DNA of 64,000 nucleotides. It comes from an uncultured Enterobacterales bacterium (GTDB lineage Bacteria; Pseudomonadota; Gammaproteobacteria; Enterobacterales; Enterobacteriaceae). The position numbers were made by a program, and so were the translations under genes. Below the pieces are notes generated by a model. The model saw only the letters and a list, made by a program, of their open reading frames with translations. It did not search any database and was not told where the DNA came from. Position 1 is the first letter of the stretch, and every line of letters starts with the position of its first letter. This document shows positions 1-9,077 of the stretch, piece after piece. The stretch covers positions 1-64,000 of the forward strand of contig CAMLBO010000006.1 in NCBI GenBank assembly GCA_946478305.1, written 5' to 3'.

Positions 1-23
1 TCGGAGATGTGTATAAGAGACAG
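1..23. other. Illumina Nextera adapter remnant at the contig end
   Basis: Bases 5-23 read AGATGTGTATAAGAGACAG, the 19-bp Tn5 mosaic end of Nextera kits. The four bases before it (TCGG) match the next bases of the Nextera read-2 adapter. The reading frame of aaeR runs cleanly up to base 24 and is lost in this stretch. These bases are not genomic and mark an assembly end. Confidence 0.97.
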
Positions 24-473
24 GTCCTGCAGCGCGCCGACACGGATCACCACGTCGAGGCCATCGGCAATCAGGTCTGGTGCCGGGATTCCGGTGACAA
101 GATTTACTTTCAGCCCCGGATACTCCACCAGCATCTCAGCGGTCATGGCGGCTAATACGTTTTGTGCCATTGTTGACGAGCTGCCGATGCGTAATGTGCC
201 GGTGGGCGTGTTGTTGAAGGCATATAATTGTTCATGCACTTCGCGAACATCCTGCAGCATTTTCATGCAACCCTGATAATAGATCTTACCGGCCTCCGTC
301 AGCCCAAGACTTCGGGTGCTTCGGTTTAAGAGTTTGACTTGTAAGTCATTTTCAAGTTTCGACACCGTCTGACTGATGGCGGAAACGCTCATGTCGAGGC
401 GACGGGCGGCCGCGGTAAAAGAGCCGCTCTCCACCACCTGAGCGTAAATCGACATGCGTTTTAATCGGTCCAT
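24..473 (-). CDS. aaeR: LysR-type regulator AaeR, 3' part missing
   Basis: Transcription factor expected to control the divergent aaeXAB efflux operon in response to aromatic carboxylic acids. Read from the ATG at 473, 150 codons are open down to base 24 with no stop. The protein starts MDRLKRMSIYAQVVESGSF and carries the N-terminal winged HTH of the LysR family (about residues 1-60, with SVSAISQTVSKLE as recognition helix). The start of the effector domain follows (GTLRIGSSSTMAQNVLAAMT, then GIPAPDLIADGLDVVIRVG). The match to E. coli AaeR is close throughout. The remaining half is absent because the contig ends in adapter at bases 1-23. This is a truncation by assembly, not a pseudogene. Confidence 0.93.
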
Positions 474-491
474 TGTTAACTCTGGCTTAAA

Positions 492-507
492 AGTGATTGT
501 GATCACA
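492..507. promoter_or_regulatory. candidate CRP site in the aaeR-aaeX intergenic region
   Basis: AGTGA-TTGTGA-TCACA matches the CRP half-sites TGTGA-N6-TCACA at nine of ten positions. It lies 19 bp upstream of the aaeR start and just upstream of the candidate aaeX -35. A nested perfect palindrome TGTGATCACA (498-507) could instead be part of an AaeR site. Seen by motif only. Confidence 0.45.
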
Positions 508-512
508 GAATG

Positions 513-542
513 TTGATAACTTGATAATAAGCACGCTAATAT
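513..542 (+). promoter_or_regulatory. candidate sigma-70 promoter for aaeXAB
   Basis: TTGATA (513-518), an 18-bp spacer and TAATAT (537-542) point toward aaeX, which starts at 741. That leaves a leader of about 190 nt, in which no other gene is visible. The best two-box match in the region, not proven. Confidence 0.45.
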
Positions 543-740
543 ACCTGCCTGGGTGAAAAACCTCAGGTTCGGCATTGACTGGCGTTATCTCTGCTTACCT
601 TCGCACACTTCCCTGGCAAATCCATGGTCTCTTTACCAAATTCTGGCTCTCAGAAAGAGGCGGTATTGTCTAAAATAATGAATAATGCGCGGACGTGGCG
701 AGAGGGCGGATTCCCGCTGCGCTTAATTAAGGAATTATGC

Positions 741-944
741 ATGAGTTTGCTTCCGGTAATGGTGATTTTCGGATTGTCGTTTCCTCCGGTGTTTTTTGAA
801 ATCCTGCTGGCGCTGGTGGTGTTTTTCCTGCTGCGGCGTTTATTACAACCCACCGGGATTTACGACTTTGTCTGGCATCCGGCGTTATTTAACACAGCAC
901 TCTATTGCTGTTTGTTCTATCTGATTTCCTGCTTCTTCATCTGA
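741..944 (+). CDS. aaeX: AaeX, small membrane protein of the AaeXAB system
   Basis: 67-residue DUF1656 inner-membrane protein, first gene of the p-hydroxybenzoic acid efflux operon. Its exact role is unknown even in E. coli. The start chosen is ATG 741 ([20 protein letters not shown]), preceded by an AAGGAA ribosome site and giving the usual family length. An upstream in-frame ATG at 624 would add 39 residues unlike the family. Two hydrophobic segments flank an [20 protein letters not shown] stretch identical or nearly so to E. coli AaeX. aaeA begins 7 bp after the stop, so the genes are co-transcribed. Confidence 0.93.
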   Translation: MSLLPVMVIFGLSFPPVFFEILLALVVFFLLRRLLQPTGIYDFVWHPALFNTALYCCLFYLISCFFI

Positions 945-951
945 GGGTGTC

Positions 952-1887
952 GTGAAAAATTTTTCTATAAAAATAATACGTTACGCAATAACGTTAATCC
1001 TTGTCGTCCTTGCTTGCATCGCGATCTTCCGGGCATGGGCGTTCTATACCGAATCACCCTGGACACGTGATGCCAAATTCACCGCTGACGTAGTTTCCAT
1101 CGCGCCAGACGTCACCGGGCTGGTCACTGATGTGCCCGTGGTTGATAACCAACTGGTGAAAAAAGGTCAGATTCTGTTCAAAATTGACCAGCCGCGTTAT
1201 CAACAGGCGCTGGATGAAGCCAGTGCTGACGTGGCTTACTATCAGGCCCTCGCAGCTGAGAAAAAACGCGAAGCGGGCCGCCGTGTAAAACTGGGCGTGC
1301 AGGCTATGTCGCAGGAAGAGATTGATCAGTCGACCAATGTGTTGCAAACCGTTCTGCATCAGCTGGCGAAAGCTCAGGCGGCACGCGACCTGGCGGTGTT
1401 GGATCTTCAGCGCACCGTAGTCACCGCACCGGCCGACGGCTGGGTGACTAACCTCAACGTACATCCCGGTAACTATATCAACCGCGGCTCCACCGCCGTT
1501 GCGCTGGTGAAGAAAAATACCTTCTATATTCTGGCCTATCTGGAAGAGACCAAACTGTCGGGCCTGAAAAAAGGGGACCGTGTTGAAATCACGCCGCTTG
1601 GCAGTAATCGCATCATGCATGGGACGGTAGATAGCGTCGCGGCAGCGGTAACCAACAGCTCCTCTTCTGCGGCAGCCAACGGTCTGGCAACTATCGACAG
1701 CAACCTCGAATGGGTGCGTCTGGCACAACGCGTGCCCGTGAAGATTGTTTTGGACGAGGCCGACCAGCAACACCCGTACCCGGCAGGCACTACGGCGACC
1801 GTCGTTATTACCGGTGAGCACGACAGACAGCCTGAGCACCAGTCACCGTTCTCAAAATTGCTGCATCGCTTACGTGAGTTTGGTTAA
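952..1887 (+). CDS. aaeA: AaeA, membrane-fusion subunit of the aromatic-acid efflux pump
   Basis: Periplasmic adaptor of the AaeAB pump, which exports p-hydroxybenzoate and related aromatic acids when these build up. 311 residues, starting at GTG. One N-terminal membrane anchor (about residues 8-28) is followed by the conserved [20 protein letters not shown] segment. Then come a biotinyl-lipoyl-like half ([16 protein letters not shown]), an alpha-helical hairpin (about 80-150), the second lipoyl half ([18 protein letters not shown]) and a beta-barrel. The length agrees with E. coli AaeA (310). Preceded by aaeX and followed after 6 bp by aaeB. Confidence 0.95.
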   Translation: MKNFSIKIIRYAITLILVVLACIAIFRAWAFYTESPWTRDAKFTADVVSIAPDVTGLVTDVPVVDNQLVKKGQILFKIDQPRYQQALDEASADVAYYQALAAEKKREAGRRVKLGVQAMSQEEIDQSTNVLQTVLHQLAKAQAARDLAVLDLQRTVVTAPADGWVTNLNVHPGNYINRGSTAVALVKKNTFYILAYLEETKLSGLKKGDRVEITPLGSNRIMHGTVDSVAAAVTNSSSSAAANGLATIDSNLEWVRLAQRVPVKIVLDEADQQHPYPAGTTATVVITGEHDRQPEHQSPFSKLLHRLREFG

Positions 1888-1893
1888 GGCACG

Positions 1894-3852
1894 ATGAACA
1901 ATCAGTTGATTCCGCGCGTCAGATTCGCTTTTAAGCTGACGTTTGCAATCCTCGGTGCGTTGGTTCTTGGCTTCTACTTGCAGCTTGAGACCCCGCGCTG
2001 GTCAGCCATGACTGCCGCGATTGTTGCTTCTGGACCGGCCATGGCGGCGGGTGGTGAGCCTTTTGCCGGCGCTATTCGTCATCGTGGCTTTCTGCGCGTC
2101 ATTGGTACTTTTCTGGGATGTATCGCTGCAGTGGCGATCGTGATTGCTACTGCCAGAGCGCCCGTAGTAATGCTGCTTTTATGCTGTGTCTGGGCTGGGG
2201 TATGCACCTGGTGGTCTTCGCTGGTTCGCGTGGAGAACTCCTACGCGCTGGGGCTGGCAGGGTACACCGCACTGATTATCGTCGTTACCTCTGCCGCCAC
2301 GCCGCTGCAAACTCCGCAGTTTGCGGTTGAGCGCTGCAGCGAAATTGTACTGGGTATCTGCTGTGCTATCGTGGCCGATCTGCTCTTCTCCCCACGCTCG
2401 ATAAAAACGGACATTGACCGTACAGTCAGCCAGCTGCTGCTCGATCAGTTCGCACTGATGCGCATTTGTATCAATCGCGGCGAAAAGGAAGATATCGATA
2501 AGTCGTGGAGTAACCTGATTAAAAGCACCACGGCGCTCAACGGTATGCGCAGCAGCTTGATGATGGAATCCTCCCGCTGGCAACGTTGTAATCAGCGCCT
2601 GAAAGCCCTGCACAGCACCTCGCTCAGCATGATCACACAGGCGTGCGAAACTTATCTCATCCTGCAAAACTCGCCGGATCGCATTACGTCCGAAGTGAAA
2701 GCCCTGTTTGCTGAACCGGCAGAAACGCCAGTTGAGGTCCACCGACGCCTGAAGCTGTTGCGTCAGGCGATCTCCTCAACGCGTGGCGACGATATTCTGC
2801 TGACTGTCAGCAGCTGGATCGGCGCGGGAACGCGGGCCCTGATGCTGGTTAAAGGAATTCATACTAACAGCAGTATCAGCAGTGTGGAAAGCAGCGTTCT
2901 TAACAGCGAAGTGGTGGTGAAGAAACCAGCCTCAGCCGAACGTCATCATGCGATGATTAACGGTCTGCGTACCTTCGTTGCTACGGCTTCGGGCTGTCTG
3001 TTGTGGCTGTGGACTGGCTGGACCTCCGGCAGCGGCTGCGTGGTGATCATCGCCGTGGTCACATCGCTGGCCATGCGTACGCCGAATCCGAAAGGGATGG
3101 CTCTCGACTTTATCGTTGGGATGTTACTGGCGATCCCGGTCGGTTCCATCTACTTTATGCTGATCATGCCTGCCACCCAGCAAAGTCTGTTCCTGCTCTG
3201 CTTATGTCTGGGCTTATTTACTTTCTTTGTCGGTATCGAAGTACAAAAGCGCCGCCTCGGGATGCTGGGTTTACTGGCCGGTACTATCAACGTGCTGGTG
3301 CTCAGTAACCCGATGAAATTCAACGTTACGGCGTTTCTCGATAATGCGACCGGGCAGGCGATTGGTACCATTATCGCGCTGGTGGTGTTACTGCTGATCC
3401 GTGATAAATCCCGTGAAAGAACTGGCCGTACGCTGCTGAACCGCTTTATGAGCAGCGCCGTGTCCGCGCTGACCACCAAGTCCTATCGCCGCCGCGAAAA
3501 CCATCTGCCGGCGCTCTATCATCAGCTTAACCAGCTGCTGGTGATGTTCCCGAATGACATTGACAAGTATCGTCTGGCATTGATGCTGATCATCGCCCAT
3601 CAGCGCATGAAAATGGCGGAAGTCCCTGCCAGCGAGGAGCTGTCTGCGTTTCACAAACGCATCCGTAATACCGCCGACCACGTGGTCTCGTCGGGTGAAG
3701 GCAAGCGTACTTACTACTATCAGCGACTGTTGTCCGAACTGAACGAGTATCAGCAAAAGCTGGTGGAATACGATGCTCCGCTGAAAGTCACCGAGCCGGT
3801 CAAACGGCTGGCCGAGATGCTGCACAAATACCAGCACGCTTTTCTCGCCTGA
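1894..3852 (+). CDS. aaeB: AaeB, inner-membrane efflux transporter for aromatic acids
   Basis: Transport subunit of the AaeAB system, a member of the FUSC/aromatic acid exporter family. 652 residues against about 655 in E. coli. It shows the family's duplicated plan: a membrane block near residues 13-165, a long cytoplasmic region (about 170-350) and a second membrane block near 355-510 including [20 protein letters not shown] cytoplasmic C-terminal tail follows. The gene begins 6 bp after aaeA and is the last of the operon; a strong terminator follows its stop. Confidence 0.95.
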   Translation: MNNQLIPRVRFAFKLTFAILGALVLGFYLQLETPRWSAMTAAIVASGPAMAAGGEPFAGAIRHRGFLRVIGTFLGCIAAVAIVIATARAPVVMLLLCCVWAGVCTWWSSLVRVENSYALGLAGYTALIIVVTSAATPLQTPQFAVERCSEIVLGICCAIVADLLFSPRSIKTDIDRTVSQLLLDQFALMRICINRGEKEDIDKSWSNLIKSTTALNGMRSSLMMESSRWQRCNQRLKALHSTSLSMITQACETYLILQNSPDRITSEVKALFAEPAETPVEVHRRLKLLRQAISSTRGDDILLTVSSWIGAGTRALMLVKGIHTNSSISSVESSVLNSEVVVKKPASAERHHAMINGLRTFVATASGCLLWLWTGWTSGSGCVVIIAVVTSLAMRTPNPKGMALDFIVGMLLAIPVGSIYFMLIMPATQQSLFLLCLCLGLFTFFVGIEVQKRRLGMLGLLAGTINVLVLSNPMKFNVTAFLDNATGQAIGTIIALVVLLLIRDKSRERTGRTLLNRFMSSAVSALTTKSYRRRENHLPALYHQLNQLLVMFPNDIDKYRLALMLIIAHQRMKMAEVPASEELSAFHKRIRNTADHVVSSGEGKRTYYYQRLLSELNEYQQKLVEYDAPLKVTEPVKRLAEMLHKYQHAFLA

Positions 3853-3873
3853 TAATCAAACATCACATCTTGC

Positions 3874-3903
3874 GCCGATGCCTTCAACAGCACCGGCTTT
3901 TTT
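3874..3903 (+). terminator. Rho-independent terminator of aaeXAB
   Basis: GCCGATGC (3874-3881) pairs with GCACCGGC (3890-3897), with one internal mismatch and an 8-nt loop, followed by six T. It begins 21 bp after the aaeB stop. The remaining stretch to 4043 holds only the leader and ribosome site (GGAG) of the next gene. Confidence 0.75.
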
Positions 3904-4043
3904 GTGTTCATCACCATAAGCATGACGTGCGGTATAGACCTCGCCACCGGTATTAGCCGCTATACTTAATAGATTGAATATCAAAACTTACATTCTTACG
4001 TCGTTGATTTCAGACGGCGTCATTTGCAGGAGATCCAATCTTT

Positions 4044-5504
4044 ATGTCAGTCAACCAACAGAAACTTTCTTCTCATAAACTGTTTAAAACCGGCTTTTTC
4101 GCAGACGGAAAATGGCAGCAAGCCAAAGAAACGTTTGATGTACTGAACCCGGCGAACGGTGAGGTGGTGGCGAAAGTGGCTAAAGCGGGTACAGCGGAAA
4201 CTGAAGCGGCAATTAATGCTGCTGAAGCTGCATTTCCGGCATGGCGTAAAACCACAGCCAAAGCGCGTTCTGAAATTTTGCACCGCTGGTATGAGCTCAT
4301 GCTAGAAAACAAACAGTTTCTCGGCGAACTGATGGTAGCAGAGCAGGGCAAGCCGCTGAAGGAAGCACTGGGCGAAGTGGACTATGCCGCCAGCTTCCTG
4401 CAATGGTTTAGCGAAGAGGCCAAGCGCGCCAACGGCGAGATTATTCCACCAGTAAAAGAGGGCTCGCGTATTTTCGCCACCCGAGAGCCGGTCGGTGTAG
4501 TTGCCGCTATTACGCCCTGGAACTTCCCGCTGGCGATGCTGACCCGTAAATTAGGTCCTGCACTGGCCGCTGGCTGTACCGGGCTGATTAAACCGGCGAA
4601 CAATACGCCGTTATCCGCTTTTGCGCTGCTTGAACTGGCGCATCAGGCGGGTGTACCGGACGGTGTAATTAACGGCGTTGCCGGAGATACTCATGCCATC
4701 AGCGATGCCATTATGGCAAGTTCAGCGGTGCGCAAAATTTCCTTTACCGGCTCGACCGAAGTCGGTAAAACGCTGGTACGCAACAGTGCCGACACTATGA
4801 AAAAGGTGTCGATGGAATTGGGCGGAAACGCGCCTTACATTGTATTTGATGACGCCGATCTCGAGGCCGCCGTGAAAGGTGCGGTCACCTGTAAATTCCT
4901 TAACAGCGGGCAGGTCTGTGTTTGCATCAACCGGATCTATGTGCAGGACGGCATCTATGATCAGTTCGTCACGCGACTGGCTGAAGAGGTGCGTAAGCTG
5001 AAAGTTGGCAACGGGATGGATGAAGGCGTGGTGGTTGGACCGCTGATTGACATCAAAGGGCTGGAGAAAATTGAAGATCACGTCCAAGACGCGCTGGAAA
5101 AAGGCGGGCGTCTGGTTGAGGGCGGTCAGCGTCATCAGCTTGGCGGTAATTTCTTCCAGCCAACGGTCATCGCTGAGGCGAATGACAAGATGAAAGTGGC
5201 TGAAGAAGAGACCTTCGGTCCACTGGCGGCCTGTTTCCGTTTTAAAACCGAAGAGGAAGTTATCCGACGCGCCAACGCCACGCCGTTTGGTCTGGCGGCC
5301 TATTTCTATACCCAGAATTTGCAGCGGATATTCCGCGTGGCTGACGCCATTGAGAGTGGCATGATCGGCATTAACGAATGTGCGTTGTCGACTGAAGTTG
5401 CACCTTTTGGCGGCGTGAAAGAGTCTGGTCTCGGCCGTGAAGGTTCGGTACTGGGATTGGAAGAGTATTTGCAGGTGAAAACTCTGCATTTGGGCAACTT
5501 ATAG
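4044..5504 (+). CDS. NAD(P)-dependent aldehyde dehydrogenase, GabD (succinate-semialdehyde dehydrogenase) type
   Basis: Oxidises an aldehyde to the acid. The closest family known to me is GabD, which converts succinate semialdehyde to succinate. 486 residues, near GabD's 482. Catalytic features are present: ITPWNFPLAM with Asn160, FTGSTEVGK for the dinucleotide, SMELGGNAP with general base Glu258, and SGQVCVC with nucleophile Cys292. Cys294 forms the CxC pair that acts as a redox switch in some SSADHs. The C-terminal EVAPFGGVKESGLGREGS is typical of GabD. No gabT, gabP or csiD is nearby, so its substrate may differ. It sits between the aromatic-acid exporter and the ribonuclease gene, whose start is 27 bp downstream. 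Family is certain, substrate is not. Confidence 0.85.
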   Translation: MSVNQQKLSSHKLFKTGFFADGKWQQAKETFDVLNPANGEVVAKVAKAGTAETEAAINAAEAAFPAWRKTTAKARSEILHRWYELMLENKQFLGELMVAEQGKPLKEALGEVDYAASFLQWFSEEAKRANGEIIPPVKEGSRIFATREPVGVVAAITPWNFPLAMLTRKLGPALAAGCTGLIKPANNTPLSAFALLELAHQAGVPDGVINGVAGDTHAISDAIMASSAVRKISFTGSTEVGKTLVRNSADTMKKVSMELGGNAPYIVFDDADLEAAVKGAVTCKFLNSGQVCVCINRIYVQDGIYDQFVTRLAEEVRKLKVGNGMDEGVVVGPLIDIKGLEKIEDHVQDALEKGGRLVEGGQRHQLGGNFFQPTVIAEANDKMKVAEEETFGPLAACFRFKTEEEVIRRANATPFGLAAYFYTQNLQRIFRVADAIESGMIGINECALSTEVAPFGGVKESGLGREGSVLGLEEYLQVKTLHLGNL

Positions 5505-5531
5505 CGTCCCGGTGAACGGCGAGTAAACAGG

Positions 5532-5981
5532 ATGATGATGAAGCAAATGACATGGCAGCGCTTGCGCAGCCTCTGGGTGATGATGTGTTTGGGGCTTATG
5601 GCCTTGCAGTTTCCGGAGATGGCGCTGGCGAAACAATCTGGCGATACTCTGGAAGCGCTGACCTCTGAAAAAACAGTAGTGAATTATCTGATACAAAATC
5701 ACCGTTTGCCTGATTATTATGTCACTAAGAAACAGGCACGGGCTGCAGGATGGGATGCCCGTGCGGGAAATTTATGCCAGGTACTGCCGGGTAAAGCCAT
5801 CGGCGGCGATCGTTTTTCCAACCGTGAAGGGCGTCTGCCCAGCGCTTACAAGCGCGTGTGGCGTGAGGCTGATATTAATTACCGCTGCGGCCGTCGTGGC
5901 GCAGACAGGGTACTTTTCGCCAGTGATGGCCTGATTTATGTCAGCCGCGATCACTACAGACAATTTGTTCGGGTGGAGTGA
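5532..5981 (+). CDS. secreted barnase-type guanyl-preferring ribonuclease
   Basis: Microbial ribonuclease of the barnase/binase (N1/T1) superfamily, 149 residues. An N-terminal signal peptide (basic start, hydrophobic about 12-30, cut near MALA/KQ) sends it to the periplasm or outside. Aligned on barnase, the general base Glu73 is Glu112 (WREADINY), Arg83 is Arg122, Arg87 is Arg126 (ADRVLFASD) and His102 is His141 (RDHYRQF). SNREGRLP and IGGDRFSNREG are conserved. Two oddities: barnase Lys27 aligns with Ala79, with Arg78 beside it, and Cys82 and Cys119 are positioned to form a disulfide barnase lacks. Three ATGs in a row start the gene; the first is used. The barstar gene follows after 5 bp. 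Confidence 0.88.
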   Translation: MMMKQMTWQRLRSLWVMMCLGLMALQFPEMALAKQSGDTLEALTSEKTVVNYLIQNHRLPDYYVTKKQARAAGWDARAGNLCQVLPGKAIGGDRFSNREGRLPSAYKRVWREADINYRCGRRGADRVLFASDGLIYVSRDHYRQFVRVE

Positions 5982-5986
5982 ATTCG

Positions 5987-6283
5987 ATGAATAAAGTGGT
6001 CTTCGATTTTAATCACATCCCGGATTTAGCCACCTTTTATGGCGAGTTTGCACGTCAGTTTGGGCTAAGCGAAAGCTTTGGGGCCAATCTGGATGCGCTT
6101 TGGGATGAGGTCACCGGTGGCATAAAATTGCCGGTGGAGATAGATTTTGCCAACCTGTCGGCGGGGCGTAAACGGCGCTTCGGGGCGCTGATTTTGCTGT
6201 TCGAGGAAGCAGAAGAAGAGCTGGACGGTGGGTTACGTTTTAATGTGCATGAAAAACCGGCCTCACATAAACCCAAATCCTGA
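5987..6283 (+). CDS. yhcO: barstar-family ribonuclease inhibitor (YhcO type)
   Basis: Cytoplasmic inhibitor expected to bind and neutralise the preceding ribonuclease before export. 98 residues, family Barstar (E. coli YhcO). The binding helix FGANLDALWDEVTGG keeps Asp36, Trp39 and Asp40, equivalents of barstar Asp35, Trp38 and Asp39. FGALILLFEEAEEELDGGLRFNV near the C-terminus is nearly the YhcO sequence. Start ATG 5987 is preferred because GGAG at 5975-5978, inside the end of the ribonuclease gene, is well spaced for it. A GTG at 5978 overlaps that ribosome site. The arrangement implies translational coupling to the toxin gene. The C-terminal tail (HEKPASHKPKS) is longer than in E. coli YhcO. 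Confidence 0.9.
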   Translation: MNKVVFDFNHIPDLATFYGEFARQFGLSESFGANLDALWDEVTGGIKLPVEIDFANLSAGRKRRFGALILLFEEAEEELDGGLRFNVHEKPASHKPKS

Positions 6284-6286
6284 CCA

Positions 6287-6317
6287 AAAAAAGCCACCGC
6301 TATACGGTGGCTTTTTT
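6287..6317. terminator. bidirectional terminator between barstar gene and darP
   Basis: Perfect 7-bp stem GCCACCG (6293-6299) / CGGTGGC (6305-6311) with loop CTATA, flanked by six A and six T. It serves the ribonuclease-barstar transcript on the plus strand and darP on the minus strand. Confidence 0.9.
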
Positions 6318-6337
6318 CATTCACTTATTTCAGTGAA

Positions 6338-6889
6338 TTACATGTCTTTAGCTTCTGCCAGCTCACGCAGATACTGGAAAATCTGACGGTAAGATTTCGG
6401 CGGCTTATTGGTCGCCTTCTCTTTTTGGGCATTACGGATCAGAGCGCGCAGCTGCTGGCGGTCAGCCTCAGGGTAGAGATCCAGGACTGCAGGAATCACG
6501 TCATCGCCTTCTTCAACCAGACGGTCACGCAGCACTTCCAGTTTATGGAACAGCGAAACCTGTTGGTTATGACGGTTTTTCAGCTTGTCGAGGGCGGTGG
6601 TGATAGGTTCCACGTCGCGCGAGCGCAGCATTTTACCGATCAGCTGCATCTGACGGCGGCGGCCCTCTTTTTTGATCTTCTGCGCCAGATCGATCGCTGC
6701 GCGCAGGTCTTCGTCGAGCGGCAGTTTGTCGAGTGAGTTCTTACCCAAATCGACCATTTCCTGGCCCAGATCTTTCAGGGCTTCGGCATCACGCTTAATT
6801 TCACTTTTGCTGACCCAGATGATCTCATCATCTTCTTCGTTCTCATTTTCAGGAACATCATCGGACCAGTCGTCAATTTTCTTTGTCAT
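6338..6889 (-). CDS. darP: DarP (YjgA), 50S ribosome assembly factor
   Basis: Ribosome-associated protein that promotes late 50S subunit maturation and peptidyl-transferase centre formation. 183 residues, the usual length. A short acidic N-terminus ([20 protein letters not shown]) is followed by a helical, lysine/arginine-rich DUF615 body with [17 protein letters not shown] and [15 protein letters not shown]. The end [15 protein letters not shown] is typical. It is monocistronic, divergent from pmbA as in E. coli. Its upstream region carries an ERIC element. Confidence 0.95.
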   Translation of the reverse strand: MTKKIDDWSDDVPENENEEDDEIIWVSKSEIKRDAEALKDLGQEMVDLGKNSLDKLPLDEDLRAAIDLAQKIKKEGRRRQMQLIGKMLRSRDVEPITTALDKLKNRHNQQVSLFHKLEVLRDRLVEEGDDVIPAVLDLYPEADRQQLRALIRNAQKEKATNKPPKSYRQIFQYLRELAEAKDM

Positions 6890-7013
6890 GGGGCGCTTTC
6901 TCTTTTCGGGAATAGCCGTCGGGATATTCCTGTCAGCTTGATTGTGCTTTATTGCATGGCGGCATTATGCATGGTTATCCCTCATTCCTCCACGTTCTGT
7001 TAGACTGATTCCT

Positions 7014-7143
7014 ATATTTACCCAAAATCATTCGAGTTGCATCAAGGCGGCAACTGAAGGAATCCCGATGAGCTTACTCCGGTAAGTGATGTGGGTAACT
7101 GAAGGCAGCCAATGCAGGGGCAGCTTGAAGGATGACGGGTATA
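7014..7143. repeat. ERIC element (enterobacterial repetitive intergenic consensus)
   Basis: About 130 bp with the ERIC layout. The left end contains TACCCAAAATCATTCGAGTT, the core contains GAATCCCGATGAGCTTACTC and GGTAAGTGATGTGGGTAACT, and the right end contains CAGCTTGAAGGATGACGGGT. The core matches the sequence used for ERIC-PCR primers with several changes, and the two ends are inverted relative to each other. It fills most of the darP-pmbA gap and ends 30 bp before the pmbA start, so it would be transcribed in the pmbA leader. Ends are approximate. Confidence 0.88.
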
Positions 7144-7172
7144 ACCTCTTTTTTCTAATAAGTGATGAGCTG

Positions 7173-8513
7173 ATGAACGTAGTCAATCAAGTTGCAGAAC
7201 AGCGTAAGACACTGGAACAGGCCGTCGCTCAGGCTCTGGAATTGGCGCAAGCAGGTTCAGATGCGGCTGAAGTGGCGGTCAGTAAAACCACCGGTATTGG
7301 TATCAGCACCCGCTTTGGCGATGTTGAGAACGTAGAGTTCAACAGTGACGGTGCGCTGGGTATTACGGTCTATTATCAGAACCGTAAAGGCAGCGCGTCC
7401 TCGACCGATCTCAGCGCCGATGCGATTTCACGCACCGTACAGGCTGCGCTGGATATTGCCCGATTTACCTCGCCGGATCCCTTTGCCGGTGTCGCCGATC
7501 GCGAGATGCTGGCGTTTGATGCGCCGGATCTGGATCTCTTCCACCCCACTGAACTCGATGCCGATCGCGGTATCGAACTGGCGGCACGGGCAGAGCAGGC
7601 GGCGCTGGCGGCGGATAAACGCATCACCAACAGCGAAGGCGGCAGTTTTAACAGCCACTATGGTATCCGCGTGTTTGGCAACAGCCATGGCATGCTGCAA
7701 AGCTACTGCTCCACGCGCCACTCGATTTCAGCCTCAGTCATTGCTGAGCATGACGGCGATATGGAGCGTGATTACGCCTATACCATCGCCCGCAGCATGA
7801 AAGATCTGGCCAACCCTGAGTGGGTTGGTGCCGAGTGTGCTCGCCGCACGTTATCGCGTCTTTCGCCGCGTAAATTGACCACCCGGCATGCGCCGGTGCT
7901 GTTTGCCGCTGAAGTGGCGACGGGTCTGTTCGGCCATCTGGTGGGGGCGATAAGCGGCGGCAGCATTTACCGCAAATCCTCTTTCCTGCTCGACAGTTTG
8001 GGCAAACAAATTCTTCCAGAGTGGCTGACTATTGAAGAGCACCCGCATCTGTTGCAGGGTCTGGCTTCGACGCCGTTCGACAGCGAAGGGGTACGCACTG
8101 AGCGCCGCGATATCGTGAAAGACGGTGTGTTGCAAAACTGGCTGATGACCTGTTATTCGGCGCGCAAACTGGGCCTGCAGACCACTGGGCACGCAGGCGG
8201 TATTCACAACTGGCGTATTGCTGGCCAGGGTGATGATTTTGTCGGGATGCTGCGCAAAATGGATAAAGGCCTGGTGGTGACTGAGCTGATGGGCCAGGGC
8301 GTCAGCGGTGTGACCGGCGACTATTCACGCGGTGCGGCCGGGTTCTGGGTCGAGAACGGTGAAATTCAGTACCCGGTTAGCGAAATCACTATCGCCGGTA
8401 ACCTGAAGGATATGTGGCGCAATATGGTCAGTATTGGCAGTGATATCGAAACTCGCAGCAATATTCAATGTGGCTCCGTTTTGCTCCCACAGATGAAAAT
8501 CGCCGGCGAATAA
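7173..8513 (+). CDS. pmbA: PmbA/TldE, metalloprotease subunit
   Basis: Partner subunit of the TldD-TldE protease, which matures microcin B17-type peptides and degrades CcdA-type antitoxins. TldD carries the metal-binding HExxxH and TldE does not. ATG 7173 gives 446 residues starting [12 protein letters not shown], against 450 in E. coli. An upstream ATG at 7086 would place coding sequence inside the ERIC repeat and is rejected. Strong family segments: [50 protein letters not shown]-like [17 protein letters not shown], and [20 protein letters not shown]. tldD itself is not in the window. cybC follows, as in E. coli. Confidence 0.95.
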   Translation: MNVVNQVAEQRKTLEQAVAQALELAQAGSDAAEVAVSKTTGIGISTRFGDVENVEFNSDGALGITVYYQNRKGSASSTDLSADAISRTVQAALDIARFTSPDPFAGVADREMLAFDAPDLDLFHPTELDADRGIELAARAEQAALAADKRITNSEGGSFNSHYGIRVFGNSHGMLQSYCSTRHSISASVIAEHDGDMERDYAYTIARSMKDLANPEWVGAECARRTLSRLSPRKLTTRHAPVLFAAEVATGLFGHLVGAISGGSIYRKSSFLLDSLGKQILPEWLTIEEHPHLLQGLASTPFDSEGVRTERRDIVKDGVLQNWLMTCYSARKLGLQTTGHAGGIHNWRIAGQGDDFVGMLRKMDKGLVVTELMGQGVSGVTGDYSRGAAGFWVENGEIQYPVSEITIAGNLKDMWRNMVSIGSDIETRSNIQCGSVLLPQMKIAGE

Positions 8514-8534
8514 TTTTCCCTCCTCTCATCTCTG

Positions 8535-8558
8535 CGCAGCGGCTGCCCGGCCGCTGCG
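8535..8558 (+). terminator. probable terminator after pmbA
   Basis: Nine-bp perfect stem CGCAGCGGC (8535-8543) / GCCGCTGCG (8550-8558), loop TGCCCG, followed by the only moderately T-rich TCAATTCTTT. It lies 21 bp after the pmbA stop. Confidence 0.6.
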
Positions 8559-8682
8559 TCAATTCTTTACAAAAAAGTAATGCCACTTTGTCCCCTCACC
8601 GCCTATTTTTAGTAAGCCCTACAAGTAATGTCGTTTTAACAAAAGCGTTTCAATAAGACTTAAAATAAGAGAGAAGATGATT

Positions 8683-9069
8683 ATGCGTAAACAACTGATG
8701 GCGTTAGCAGTGGTAGCAATGTTAGGCAGCAGCACGGTCGCACTGGCGGCAGATTTAGAAGCAGATATGGATACCATTGCCGATAATTACGGCAAGATCC
8801 TCAAAACAACGGATGCGAATGAGTTCACCACCGGCCTGTCCAACATGAAAGCGGCAGCCGAGGATGCGAAAAAATCCACCCCGCCAAAACTGAAAGGACA
8901 GGATGCCAACAGTCCGCAAATGCAGGATTTTCACAAAGGTCTGGATACATTAATTGGTCAGATCGATAAGGCGTCGGAGCTGGCGAAAGCAGGCAAACTG
9001 GATGAAGCGAAGAAAGAAGCCGAAGGGTTTAAAGCCACCCGTAACGAGAACCACAAGAAGTTTAAGTAA
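8683..9069 (+). CDS. cybC: soluble cytochrome b562
   Basis: Periplasmic four-helix-bundle haem protein, an electron carrier of unsettled role. A 22-residue signal peptide (MRKQLMALAVVAMLGSSTVA, then LA) is followed by a mature protein starting ADLEADM. Met7 and the His of NENHKK near the C-terminus are the expected axial haem ligands, and RNxxH is conserved. Start ATG 8683 is preferred over ATG 8677 because AGAGAGAAG at 8668-8676 is then well spaced. A strong hairpin follows the stop. Adjacent to pmbA as in E. coli. Confidence 0.93.
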   Translation: MRKQLMALAVVAMLGSSTVALAADLEADMDTIADNYGKILKTTDANEFTTGLSNMKAAAEDAKKSTPPKLKGQDANSPQMQDFHKGLDTLIGQIDKASELAKAGKLDEAKKEAEGFKATRNENHKKFK

Positions 9070-9077
9070 CAGCATCA

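Noticed and set aside
7-276. Plus-strand frame of 89 codons beginning MCIRDR
   Set aside because: Its start lies in the adapter and the rest is antisense to aaeR.
5978-5986. GTG start for the barstar gene
   Set aside because: It coincides with the ribosome site that serves ATG 5987, and family proteins start at the equivalent of the ATG.
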